In this document: one piece after another, positions 11,501 to 18,807 of the stretch
How positions within the stretch are numbered: position 1 is the first letter of the stretch
Layout: each line of letters begins with the position of its first letter
Assembly (NCBI GenBank): GCA_033762255.1
Contig: JANRLT010000029.1
Location: 1-64,000 of the forward strand
DNA length: 64,000 bases
Direction of reading: 5' to 3'
Origin: Pirellulales bacterium
GTDB taxonomy: Bacteria > Planctomycetota > Planctomycetia > Pirellulales > JALHPA01
Notes under the pieces: model-generated
What the model saw: only the letters and a program-made list of their open reading frames with translations
Databases searched by the model: none
Told to the model about the DNA's origin: nothing
Made by a program: the position numbers and the translations under genes

Positions 11501-12977
11501 GCGGGTGAAGCTGGCCGCGGAGCTAGCCCGCCCCGACACCGGACGCACGCTGTACCTACTGGATGAACCGACGACGGGGCTGCACTTTGAGGATATCCAT
11601 AAACTACTCGAGGTGTTGCAACGATTGGTCGATCTGGGAAATTCCGTTGTGGTGATTGAGCATAATCTGGATGTGATTAAATGCGCGGACTGGTTGATCG
11701 AAATGGGGCCGGAGGCGGGGGATGGCGGGGGCCAGGTGATCTATGCCGGGACGCCAGAGGGGCTGGTCGCGGCGGCGGGGGGGACGCCCGGCGGGAAACC
11801 GACGAAGGCTAAAAAATCAAAATCCGTGGAAACAAAACCAGTGATCAGCAAGGGTCCCGGCGAATCCGCTAGCGCCGCGGCGGATGAGTCGCGCTACCCC
11901 CTGGCCAGCGCCTCCCACACGGCTCTCGCGCTGGCCCCGGTCCTGGCGGCGGGTCCGTATGTAACACGGGAAAAATATGACCCCGCCGCCGTCGAAAAAC
12001 CACGTCAGGGAGATTTGGACATCGACGATGTCGGCCGCAACGTCCATATGCCCTGGGAGGCGGATGGCGAACGCTGGCACACGCAGGAACGCGTGGGCCG
12101 CAACGGCGAGCCCTGCCGCTGGGATGGACGCATTTTGGCCGAAGTCGTCCGCCGCATCGAGGCCGCGGGGGAATTTACCACCAATTGGAACGAACGAACC
12201 GTCGTCGAAATCACCGGCGAGAAAAAAAGCGACGGTTGGTTCTTTCACGCGCTGACCGGCGAACAATGGGTGCTCAAGCTCAAATTTCGCTGCGCGCGCT
12301 CCACCTTTCAGCGCGAGGAACTACAAGCCCGGCTCAAGCTGCGGCCGTTTAACGAGCTCCCCGAACTCCCCGTTTATGGTAATGAGCCCCGCGTCAAATG
12401 CGTCAACCTGGGAGGTCCCTGGCAAGAAGTCCAATTGCAATTGCATGCCTGGGAAGAAATCAACATTCCCGAATTTTGGCAATTTGTGGAAGAGGCGGTG
12501 GCGGGATTTGTCAAATTCACGAACAAGGCCGCAATCAATCCCGCCGATGTGATGCCCTGGAAAGTGCTGGGCCAAAAGTGGCATCTGGCCCGCAAGGGCT
12601 TTCCCCCCGGCAAAAAGATCGCCTGGGAGACCGAAACCCTGGTCGAATTGTGCGATATTTTGCAGCAAGCCGCCCCCGGCGCGCAGTTCCTGTGGAATAA
12701 CCAGCAAATCGTCAATGTCATGCTCCCGGGCAAACGCGATCCCTGGGCACAAATTTATTCCAAAAAAACCTCCGCGATCGAATTGGTGCTACGCGGACCA
12801 AAAAACAAGTTTGCTTATGGTCAGGTCGTTACCCTCGGCCGCGAGCCGGAACTAGACACTCTCCGCGGCGAGTCCGATATCATCAAGCTCAAACTGATCG
12901 AAAGCGCGGATCTAAATAAGGGAGACCTGGCAAAATTCCTCAGCGACCACGCCGCTGCCACGGGGGAAAATGGCTAG
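5523..12977 (+). CDS. uvrA: Double-length excinuclease ABC subunit A (two fused UvrA copies plus extra C-terminal domain)
   Basis: A 2484-residue protein. The start is set at 5523 because UvrA homology begins at once there (AAEIIIKGAREHNLRGVDL). Two full UvrA units follow: unit 1 about residues 1-1010, unit 2 about 1060-2085. All four ATPase sites look intact: Walker A GVSGSGKSS or GLSGSGKSS near residues 34, 709, 1093 and 1798; signatures LSGGESQRI or LSGGEAQR; Walker B ILDEPSIGLHP, LLDEPTTGLH, VLDEPTIGLHP and LLDEPTTGLH. Both units keep their zinc-binding Cys pairs (CPQC, CEAC with CTVC; CHAC, CEAC with CETC). UvrA scans DNA for bulky lesions as a dimer and loads UvrB, so this chain could be a tethered dimer. 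After a Lys-rich linker, residues 2176-2484 hold two copies of an unrecognised Trp-rich domain. I recall long UvrA proteins in planctomycetes but cannot check their tails. Confidence 0.95.
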   Translation: MPAAEIIIKGAREHNLRGVDLRLPRNQLICLTGVSGSGKSSLAFDTVYAEGQRRYVESLSSFARQFLGQMPKPEVEAISGLSPTISISQKSSGQNPRSTVGTITEIYDYLRVLFARVGQGHCPQCSRPITAQSREQIIERILQFPAESRLLILAPVVRRQKGEHRDLFIDLQKQGFNRARVDGKLVPLNDAISLDRQMRHDIEVVIDRITIGPQVRGRLAEDVELALKLGSGSLILAPDEATAGGGQITRPEYTDEEEEFSAEREAETGLGEKDSPRKAKKKSKSVVKGGQPGDVVLSCDYACTHCGISFDPPTPQLFSFNSPQGMCPQCDGLGEVFTFDPRLLVPDDSLSLKDGAIELVGKWKEMGRWRRHIYQGVADTLERIHNWDEGTLLESPWRDLDKVMRGIWLAGTGDTHITFTWRGGNAPQKYGGHWEGFVAQFLERYRGTESKPHRAALEKYMTVTPCLACGGTRLKPQSRAVRLTTTNPRFPGSPSLSLPEVCSLPVQDAAEFFQELELDATGQLIATELQKEILGRLGFLVNVGLEYLTLDRTAPTLSGGESQRIRLAGQIGCGLVGVLYILDEPSIGLHPRDNDKLINTLKSLRDKGNTVLVVEHDEDTMRAADQIVDFGPGPGVRGGEVVAQGNLEKLAKSSKSLTGKFLSGQDGIAIPDARRTPTGNVLRIEGARHNNLRGVDVEIPLGCFVCVTGVSGSGKSSLVNDILVEALRRDLNGGEGTPGGFDRITGLQHLDKLIAIDQSPIGRTPRSNPATYIKVFDDIRDLYVKLPEAKARGYKAGRFSFNVSGGRCEACEGNGSQRQDMDFLADIWVTCTVCEGRRFNRETLQIKFKGKSISEVLEMDVQEALRHFENVPDVRHKLQTLHDVGLDYLKLGQPSPTLSGGEAQRIKLARELVKKSTGRTLYLLDEPTTGLHFADIKLLLKVLHNFAAVGNTVLVVEHNLDVIKTADWLIDMGPEGGRGGGRVIAAGTPEAIAAGTAYLPQTQDEKVAVDTPNGEVGESLFSYTGVALAKVLGVRHLRADGSYYKAPPATTLAGAAPVKVAESKAIIVRGARQHNLKGVDVTIPRDQMTVCCGLSGSGKSSLAMDTIYAEGQRRYVESLSSYARQFVGQMQKPRLEHIEGLSPAIAIEQKHLGHTPRSTVGTVTEIYDYLRILFARLGQPYCPGCNLPIGTQTSDQIIDQILRDLPGERILILAPQLIDVGENYGALWEELRGFGYQRVRVDGKTHPLDDPPAIDRRRKHSVQVVIDRANVRADARSRLADSVEKGLDLGMGEIHIAVVNEDQPEPKWRVETFSQHLACHACGRSFERLGPHHFSFNSALGWCGTCEGLGVQIGANPAALLRDSKLTLRQGAVLVWPDVARPYFGGMLAALARQTGLPLDTPFDSFNSRQRRQVMYGTGDEWLAVTAADVAQYGPSPETAAAPTKKRGKATKELAARALTAETTSKTKTTDSAAGNHVLFRFQYKGLYPALEESARLSVTLRTRLDHLVTEVECGSCGGSRLREDAAAMQFQGRTIHDLCALPLGQLTQVLQSWNLTGEEKKIAGELLREIRNRTQFLVDVGLEYLSLARPAPTLSGGEAQRIRLASQVGSGLCGVLYVLDEPTIGLHPRDNTRLIKALQKLRDLGNTLLVVEHDKEVVSAADQLLDFGPGAGEFGGNIVARGTPTQVAKTADSVTGPFLSGKKNIPIPANRRSADPAQLSLSTEITVSRKLSKAGGNPRNEVDDAKQAVKKNSRLVNPFSRTPPTQFGYLEIVGARHNNLRNVTVRIPLGTLTAVTGVSGSGKSSLLEDVLYNALAKTLHRAATIPGAYDAIRGIDHINKVIRVDQQALGNTPTSNPATYTGVFELIRQLFSQLPDAKVRGYTARRFSFNAPGGRCEACEGNGQKKIEMHFLPDVWVTCETCQGKRYNPETLGVKFHGHSIADVLELSCGRALALFSNIPKIRRILQTLCDVGLDYLRLGQAAPTLSGGEAQRVKLAAELARPDTGRTLYLLDEPTTGLHFEDIHKLLEVLQRLVDLGNSVVVIEHNLDVIKCADWLIEMGPEAGDGGGQVIYAGTPEGLVAAAGGTPGGKPTKAKKSKSVETKPVISKGPGESASAAADESRYPLASASHTALALAPVLAAGPYVTREKYDPAAVEKPRQGDLDIDDVGRNVHMPWEADGERWHTQERVGRNGEPCRWDGRILAEVVRRIEAAGEFTTNWNERTVVEITGEKKSDGWFFHALTGEQWVLKLKFRCARSTFQREELQARLKLRPFNELPELPVYGNEPRVKCVNLGGPWQEVQLQLHAWEEINIPEFWQFVEEAVAGFVKFTNKAAINPADVMPWKVLGQKWHLARKGFPPGKKIAWETETLVELCDILQQAAPGAQFLWNNQQIVNVMLPGKRDPWAQIYSKKTSAIELVLRGPKNKFAYGQVVTLGREPELDTLRGESDIIKLKLIESADLNKGDLAKFLSDHAAATGENG

Positions 12978-13374
12978 CCGCGACACGGACTTTGGTTTTT
13001 GGTTGCTGGTTGCTGGTTTTTAGCTTTTGGTTGTTTCCTTCTGCCGCCACGCCGCAAAATCCACGTTCTCCCTACCTTCTGCCTTTACTAAACTTTTCCC
13101 ATCGTCCCTCATCCGGCTCGCTCCTCGCCACCTTCTCCCAGGGGGAGAAGGGTTATGTTTTCCCCCCTCTCCCGATAGCGACGTTCCCTCATGTATAAGA
13201 TCTCCATCCGGGAGAGAGCTGGGGTGAAGGAATCTACCGCAACGCGGTTGCGACATGCGGAAATAACCCATTAATACCAGGTGCCTTCACAAATTGTTAG
13301 CCGCGCTACGTTTAGCTAGAAAGCGTTAGATAGATTGACTAATTTTGCAATGGCTTTCTGACGCCATTCCCTCT
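12978..13374. repeat. Intergenic region with low-complexity tract and dispersed repeat
   Basis: The uvrA stop is followed by a G/T-rich simple tract (about 12992-13035, repeats of TTGGTTGCTGG type). A block at about 13210-13315 then resembles one at about 36850-36945: both read GGTTGCG, then AATAACC, then an ATnCnnGGTG-CTT-ACAAA core (GTGCCTTCACAAATTG here, GTGACTTTACAAAGTG there). A weak hairpin AATGGC/GCCATT lies at 13349-13368, just after the stop of the minus-strand transporter. No gene is visible. Confidence 0.5.
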
Positions 13375-14490
13375 TTAGTCCGCTTCGCGCAGCCAGCGAT
13401 TGCTCAGCACTCCGGCGATAAAATGCTGCAATAGGATGTAGCAAATCAGCACCAGACTGACCAGCGGGTAGCTGGATAGCGACTGGCCCATGAGTGTCAG
13501 CGCGATGCCGTTGTTTTTCATTCCCAGGGCGTAGACCAGGGCGCTTTTTTCCGGTTGATTTAGGCGGTTAAGTCGTGCCAGGGCATAGGCCAGGCCAAAG
13601 CAGCCGCCGCACAGAGCCGCCGCCAATAGTAGCGTTGCCGCGACGACTTGCGCGTCGGCATGTCGTCCCAGCGCGGGTAGTGCATCCGACGCGTTGATAT
13701 AATTAAGTAAGAGCAACAGGCAACAACTGGCCACGCTCAGCAGCGGTCGCAAACGGTCGATCCGTTCCGTCCCAGCGGCGCTGACCGTCAGCCAACCCGC
13801 CAGTGAGGGCAGGACCACCCAAATAACCAAAAATCGCGCGGAAAAGACATCATTAAGCGCCGCTTCGGCGGCCAGGGCGTCCACGCCCACGCTTCGCACC
13901 ACCTGGGGCGTGAGTAGCGGGCTGATTAAGGTCGTGCATAACACGACAGTCAGGCATAACAGGACATTGCCCCGGGCGTTTTGCGTCCACGCGACCGACG
14001 ACTGCGCTGACGGCACCGCCGCCACAATGACCAACCCCAACCAGACCTGGCTGAACGCCGACAAGGGCAAAAGCCAACTGGCGGGCCAGCGTAATAGCAA
14101 CAACAGGGCCAAGGGGATCAGCCAGCAACCGGCAATCCCCAACCCCGCCAATAGAGGCTTGGCCGCTAGTACGCGCAAGTGCGCCCTGCGGACGCTCAGG
14201 CCCGCGATAAATAGCATCATTGCCAACAAGATCGAGGGGAAATTGATTGCCACCCCCACGGAGGGAAACTCTCCCCAACGATCGCGCAGTCCCTGGCCAG
14301 GACCTGGTAAAAAGGCGGCCAGCAAATCAACCGCCAATAATAGCCAGATAAACCAGGCGTGCATCCACCGCGAGATCCCCTGAAACAGGGGAAGAAGCCG
14401 GGGGGGAGATGCAAAGCTCATGGAGGCTGCGGAATCCAGCGAAACTCGGGAAGCGGGAGAAACTTCGATGATCGGAGATTGTACAGGCAT
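13375..14490 (-). CDS. Bile acid:sodium symporter (SBF)-like membrane transporter
   Basis: About 371 residues from the ATG at 14490. An ATG at 14421 (MSFASPP) is an alternative; the frame also extends upstream to a TTG with no homology. The protein is almost entirely hydrophobic, with about nine to ten membrane segments. Two family landmarks are visible: the discontinuous-helix region AVPSAQSSVAWTQNARGN, matching the PSSxxSxxxTxxAxGN block, and YALGMKNNGIALTL, matching the GMKNxG block. SBF/BASS proteins couple sodium uptake to organic anions such as bile acids, pyruvate or pantothenate. The substrate here is unknown. The gene is on its own, with no neighbour on the same strand close enough for an operon. 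Confidence 0.78.
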   Translation of the reverse strand: MPVQSPIIEVSPASRVSLDSAASMSFASPPRLLPLFQGISRWMHAWFIWLLLAVDLLAAFLPGPGQGLRDRWGEFPSVGVAINFPSILLAMMLFIAGLSVRRAHLRVLAAKPLLAGLGIAGCWLIPLALLLLLRWPASWLLPLSAFSQVWLGLVIVAAVPSAQSSVAWTQNARGNVLLCLTVVLCTTLISPLLTPQVVRSVGVDALAAEAALNDVFSARFLVIWVVLPSLAGWLTVSAAGTERIDRLRPLLSVASCCLLLLLNYINASDALPALGRHADAQVVAATLLLAAALCGGCFGLAYALARLNRLNQPEKSALVYALGMKNNGIALTLMGQSLSSYPLVSLVLICYILLQHFIAGVLSNRWLREAD

Positions 14491-14697
14491 GTCCTGGCCC
14501 TGGCGAGCGGAAAGAAACGCCAAGCGGCGTTCCTGGGCGAATTTCGCGCAAAAAACCGTTGTTTTGGCCAATATTTTGCCAAAAGCGCGCAAAACCAGCC
14601 CACGGTAGTTCCCCCTGCACAACAATAAGCGGAAATCGCCGACGGCAGCGGACAGCTTATTGTGTATATTTTAAGAAAATTAGGGAAAATGGGGGGC

Positions 14698-14732
14698 TTA
14701 AGAAAAGGGGCGATTGCAGTCGCAACCGCCCC
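14698..14732 (-). terminator. Rho-independent terminator after the DUF1254 gene
   Basis: On the minus strand an 11-bp stem (GGGGCGGTTGC with GCAATCGCCCC, one G-U pair, loop GACT) is followed directly by TTTTCTT. It starts 40 bases after the stop codon at 14772 and is one of the clearest terminators in the window. Confidence 0.85.
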
Positions 14733-14771
14733 GGGCCATTACCGTGGCAATCTTACCAGTTGTGAAATGAC

Positions 14772-16190
14772 TTACTTAATAACTTCCACAGGGGGCAATT
14801 TCCAGGTACCGTCCAGAATCGAGGGGGCTTTTTCCCGGGGATAGTACAACCGCATCATCAGGCTGAATTCGTCTGCGGGAGCGGGAAGCCAATTTGCCTC
14901 TTTGTCCTTGCCCGGCGATTCATGCTGAATGTAAATGTCGAGCGATCCATCGGGATTGTATTTGAGCGCGTTGCGCGGGCTGACCGTGTATTTATTGAGC
15001 GGATTGTCCACAAAAAAGTAATTCTTGTCATACATTGTCAGTGACCAAAAGGCATTGACCGGCGGAGCTTGCCCCTTGGCAAACCGCAGCACGTATTTAT
15101 TCGCTCCGCTATACTTTTTTCCATTCGCGGTTTCGACCGATGTGGGATAAACGGCGTCTTGGGGCCGGTTCGCCCCGAGGCCAATTGCCGTGATAAAAGC
15201 GCGTTGCAGATAATCCGTGCCATACAGGCCGGTTCTCGTGGTAAATGTCCAGCCATTCTCTAGGACTCCCGAGTCCTTCATGTGCCCCATGATTTTTTCC
15301 TGGGCTAGCTTGGGAACTTCCTGAAGGGCGGTTTGAGCGTCCTTGGAAAGCAGGCTGACATCAAACTTTTTACCCGGGACAATACCCAATTTGGCCAACT
15401 TGGCGATGATGGGGGCATCTTCCGCGGCGGGAGGATTGGCTGCCATCAGTTGAGCCAATCGCTGAAAATACTCGTCCGCGGAAAGCGCGTGAACTTGTTC
15501 GCGCACGGCTGTTTTTTCATCAACCTTAGGATTGACAGTTCCGTCCGGGGGGGTGTATTTCTTGCCATACGCGCTTAGCGGACGCAGGTCATACTTGTCC
15601 ATGATCGTGTGGCACTCCTGGTAATCCTCGGGTGTGCCAGTGCAATAGGTCCGGCCCAGGATCCAGACCGAGTCGGTCGGGGATTTGAGCTCTTTGACGC
15701 CTGGCGGCAATGTCCCCTTCCAGGAGGGACCGGTGATGGCATACACCTGGGCTTTGTTACCCGTCGTGCGGGTCCCCGGAACGGCGAAGACATCCGTCCA
15801 GCCGCTTAGCATCGGCATGAGAAAGTATCGGTCGCCCATGTCCGGCAAACTCAGAATGTAAGGCTCTTGTGATAGATCAATCCATGCCGTGGAGTAAAGC
15901 GTGTCCGCGTTGGGAGCGGTAATATCGCGGAATTTGGCCGTGGGGTACTCTCTCATCCGCATGAATTGACCCATGGGAGCGTGGGATCCCTGGGGCTTGA
16001 CCGTGTTGGTCATCACTTGGCGGGTCAAATCGGTGGTAATTAACGGATAGCCATAGATGTACGCTTCGATGCCTATTTGCCGCGCCTCGTCCGCGGCCAG
16101 ATCGGCCCCCTTCGCGCTCATAGATTCCGCCATAAACATCGACGCCAGGGCTGCCAAAAATGTTAGTGTCCCCACTACTACCTTGCTCAT
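14772..16190 (-). CDS. DUF1254/DUF1214 domain protein, secreted
   Basis: A 472-residue protein with a signal peptide (about residues 1-26, core LTFLAALASMFMA). The DUF1254 domain follows at about 35-170 (IGIEAYIYGYPLITTDLTRQ, NADTLYSTAWIDLSQEPYIL). The DUF1214 domain is at the C-terminus (GANKYVLRFAKGQAPPVNAFWS, LTMYDKNYFFVDNP, LNKYTVSPRN). Proteins with this pair are common in bacteria and a few viruses, and are usually annotated only as hypothetical exported proteins. No enzyme motif is known to me. A strong terminator follows, and a palindrome lies about 120 bases upstream, so it is probably a single-gene unit. The start ATG is preceded by AAAAAGGGAACC, a fair ribosome-binding site. Confidence 0.87.
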   Translation of the reverse strand: MSKVVVGTLTFLAALASMFMAESMSAKGADLAADEARQIGIEAYIYGYPLITTDLTRQVMTNTVKPQGSHAPMGQFMRMREYPTAKFRDITAPNADTLYSTAWIDLSQEPYILSLPDMGDRYFLMPMLSGWTDVFAVPGTRTTGNKAQVYAITGPSWKGTLPPGVKELKSPTDSVWILGRTYCTGTPEDYQECHTIMDKYDLRPLSAYGKKYTPPDGTVNPKVDEKTAVREQVHALSADEYFQRLAQLMAANPPAAEDAPIIAKLAKLGIVPGKKFDVSLLSKDAQTALQEVPKLAQEKIMGHMKDSGVLENGWTFTTRTGLYGTDYLQRAFITAIGLGANRPQDAVYPTSVETANGKKYSGANKYVLRFAKGQAPPVNAFWSLTMYDKNYFFVDNPLNKYTVSPRNALKYNPDGSLDIYIQHESPGKDKEANWLPAPADEFSLMMRLYYPREKAPSILDGTWKLPPVEVIK

Positions 16191-16305
16191 AGGTTCCCTT
16201 TTTTAAAACACCTATAGGACAGAGTCTTACAACACTGGATATTTTTATACAATTTTTTAGCGAGTGTTGCTAGCAATCTCACGGTAATTTAACACGTGTC
16301 AGATA

Positions 16306-16325
16306 GTGTGAATATATGTTCACAC
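16306..16325. promoter_or_regulatory. Operator-like palindrome GTGTGAA-n6-TTCACAC
   Basis: A perfect 7-bp inverted repeat with a 6-base centre lies between glgC and the DUF1254 gene, 116 bases upstream of the latter's start. A second short palindrome, ACACGTGT, lies at about 16292-16299. There is no T-run on either side, so a terminator is unlikely. A dimeric regulator binding upstream of the DUF1254 gene is the simplest reading. Confidence 0.45.
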
Positions 16326-16356
16326 TCACGGGGGGCAACTCGTTTTTAGATTCGAT

Positions 16357-17640
16357 TCATCGCAATAACGAGGATTCCTCAAAATGCTCGATCCCCTCGG
16401 ACTTGGCGATGACGGTAATCCCCCCTTCGCTAATGGTAAAGCCACGCAGCCGGTCCTCCTCCGCGTCATAGCCGATGGACGTTCCCGGCGGGATCTTTAC
16501 CCCTTTGTCTATGATTGCGCGGCGGATTTGGCAATGCCGGCCAATTTCCACCCCTTCGAATAATATTGAATCCTCCACCAATGAATAGCTATTCACACGG
16601 GTGTTGGGGCCTAAAATCGAACGCTCGACCTGGCCGCCGCTGAGGATGCTTCCCTGGCAAACCGTGCTATCGAGCGCGGTGCCGCGACGGGCATTGTCCC
16701 CTTCCTCGGCGAACACAAATTTGGGCGGTGGCATATTGGGCTGCAACGTCCGGATCGGCCAGTGATTGTCGTACATATTGAGCAACGGATCCACCGAAAT
16801 CAGATCCATGTTGGCCTCGTAATAGGCATCCAGCGTCCCCACGTCCCGCCAATACGCGTCCCGCTTGCGATTTTCATCCCGAAAGGGAAACGCAAACACG
16901 CGGTTGGTATTGATGATCGACGGGATGATATTATGCCCAAAGTCATGCGCGCTGCCGGGACGGGTGGCATCCAAGCATAATTGTTCAAACAGGAATCGAG
17001 CGGAAAAGACATAGATGCCCATGGACGCAAGGCAGTGGTCGGGATCGCCGGGAATGGTGCGGGCTTGCAGCGGTTTTTCATGAAAGCCGATCACCCGCTG
17101 GTCGGTGTCAACCTGCATCACGCCAAAATGCCGGCTCTGGCTGGCGGGGACGCGTAACGCGCCAATGGTCAAGTCCGCGTCGCACTGCTCGTGGTATTCG
17201 ACCATCTTGCGGTAGTTCATCTTATAAATATGATCCCCAGCCAAAATCAGCACAAACTTGGGCCGAAATTTTTCTATCGCATAAATGTTTTGATAAACGG
17301 CGTCGGCGGTCCCCTGGTACCAATGCTCGTCAATTCGCTGCTGGGGGGGGAGCACGTCGATAAATTCCCCCAAATCATGAATAAACAGCCGCCGCCAACC
17401 CAGATTGATATGCCGGTCCAGGCTCATCGCCTTGTACTGGGTGAGGACCAGGATTTTTTTTAGGCCGCTATTGAGACAATTTGACAAGGCAAAGTCGATA
17501 ATGCGATACGAACCGCCAAAGGGAACGGCGGGCTTGGCCCGGTCCCGGGTCAATGGCTCCAAACGCGAGCCTTTTCCGCCCGCCAAGACAACAGCCAAGA
17601 CATTATTTAACAACGGTTCGCTGGCATCCCAGAAAAGCAT
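16357..17640 (-). CDS. glgC: Glucose-1-phosphate adenylyltransferase
   Basis: A 427-residue ADP-glucose pyrophosphorylase, close to the usual length of about 420. It makes ADP-glucose from glucose-1-phosphate and ATP, the committed step of bacterial glycogen synthesis. The N-terminal nucleotidyltransferase domain (about 13-290) has VVLAGGKGSRLEPLTRDRAK, PAVPFGGSYRIIDFALSN and LAGDHIYKMNY. The C-terminal part (about 310-410) has left-handed beta-helix repeats (VERSILGPNTRVNSYSLVED, EGVEIGRHCQIRRAIID). No other glg gene is nearby. The start ATG at 17640 fits the family, which begins a few residues before VLAVVLAGG. It is followed by the convergent-free gap holding the palindrome at 16306, and preceded by a low-complexity GGATGGTGG tract. 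Confidence 0.95.
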   Translation of the reverse strand: MLFWDASEPLLNNVLAVVLAGGKGSRLEPLTRDRAKPAVPFGGSYRIIDFALSNCLNSGLKKILVLTQYKAMSLDRHINLGWRRLFIHDLGEFIDVLPPQQRIDEHWYQGTADAVYQNIYAIEKFRPKFVLILAGDHIYKMNYRKMVEYHEQCDADLTIGALRVPASQSRHFGVMQVDTDQRVIGFHEKPLQARTIPGDPDHCLASMGIYVFSARFLFEQLCLDATRPGSAHDFGHNIIPSIINTNRVFAFPFRDENRKRDAYWRDVGTLDAYYEANMDLISVDPLLNMYDNHWPIRTLQPNMPPPKFVFAEEGDNARRGTALDSTVCQGSILSGGQVERSILGPNTRVNSYSLVEDSILFEGVEIGRHCQIRRAIIDKGVKIPPGTSIGYDAEEDRLRGFTISEGGITVIAKSEGIEHFEESSLLR

Positions 17641-17779
17641 AGGAGTGGATGGTGGAGAGTGGGTAGTGGATGGTAGTTAGTGATGGATGGGTAGTGATGG
17701 ATGGTGCGCAATAACCCCCTAAGTTTACCCGCACTCGCAATTCCCCGCCTACATCGATCTGGTCGGCATTTTCGGCACT

Positions 17780-18658
17780 CTAGCCTAAGATGGGCAATAA
17801 CTCATTCTGGCTGCCGCTACGAAATCCCGCCGCATCCACGGTCACGTATTTCCAGCCAAAAGCTCGCAGGGCGGCCTCTAGTTCGCCGCGCAGCGGATCA
17901 GCGCAAAGCCGCGCGATCTGGGGTGATTCCACCTCGATCCGGGCCAGGTCCCCCGCATGGTACCGAACCCGGGCCACCCGAAATCCCCGCTCCCGCAGCC
18001 ACGCCTCTCCCTTGTCGATCATTTGCAACCGCTCCGGAGTCACCGCCTGGCCATACGCCACCCGACTAGACAGGCAGGGAGCCGCGGGTTTGTCCCAAAT
18101 GGGGAGTTGCCAATACTCCGCTATCGCCCGCACACCGGATTTATCGATTTGACATTCGACCAGCGGGCTGCGCACGTGGTAATTTGCCGCGGCTTGCATT
18201 CCTGGCCGGTAATCGCCCAAATCATCCACGTTCGCCCCGTTGACGATCACGGCCAAACCCTGGGCCAGGCGAATATGTTCCAACCGCTGATAAAGTTCGG
18301 TTTTGCAGTGAAAGCAGCGGTCCGGGGCGTTTTGCACATACGCCGCCTCGTTAAATTCATCCGTGGCTATGATTTGGTGCCTTATGCCAATCCGCGCTGC
18401 CAATTCCCGGGCTTGGTCCAATTCGCCCGCGGGAAGGCTGGCACTGGTACCGGTCACGGCCAAAGCCCGTGAACCTAGCGCCCGCTGCGCGGCTGCGGCG
18501 ACAACCGTGCTATCAACCCCGGCCGAAAACGCCACGACGCAAGATTGATAGCTAGCAAGTGTGGCCAGCAGGCGATTGGCCAGGTCGCTGGTCTTTTTGT
18601 AAGGGAGCGTTTCCGCTGGCACAGCGGGGGACGGCGATAAGCAGGGCTGTTGGGACAT
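17780..18658 (-). CDS. larE: ATP-dependent sacrificial sulfur transferase LarE-like
   Basis: A 292-residue member of the PP-loop ATPase family; LarE proteins are usually about 270-280 residues. The PP-loop SAGVDS (45-50) binds the ATP phosphates; GTSASLPAGEL and RCFHCKTELY follow. The conserved cysteine is present in APCLSSRVAYG (Cys195), at the place of the sacrificial Cys in the Lactobacillus enzyme. LarE adds sulfur to the pyridinium cofactor precursor of the nickel-pincer nucleotide used by lactate racemase. The partners larB, larC and larA are not in the window, so the substrate here could differ. The gene ends 113 bases before glgC starts on the same strand, so co-transcription is possible. 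Confidence 0.88.
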   Translation of the reverse strand: MSQQPCLSPSPAVPAETLPYKKTSDLANRLLATLASYQSCVVAFSAGVDSTVVAAAAQRALGSRALAVTGTSASLPAGELDQARELAARIGIRHQIIATDEFNEAAYVQNAPDRCFHCKTELYQRLEHIRLAQGLAVIVNGANVDDLGDYRPGMQAAANYHVRSPLVECQIDKSGVRAIAEYWQLPIWDKPAAPCLSSRVAYGQAVTPERLQMIDKGEAWLRERGFRVARVRYHAGDLARIEVESPQIARLCADPLRGELEAALRAFGWKYVTVDAAGFRSGSQNELLPILG

Positions 18659-18807
18659 ATCTATATTTTAAGGCACCGCCACAAGACAAGTCCAGAACCA
18701 GGGGGGAAGTGCTTTTCTCGCTCCCGCGAGAGGGGAACAAACGCGGGCGGACCGCAATACTCCCGCCTTTCCACGCTGGCTGGATGACAGGCCCGACCTG
18801 GCGCGCC

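Noticed and set aside
16306-16325. Palindrome as terminator of glgC
   Set aside because: On the minus strand it is followed by TATCTGACAC, with no T-run, and the stem is AT-rich. An operator is more likely.
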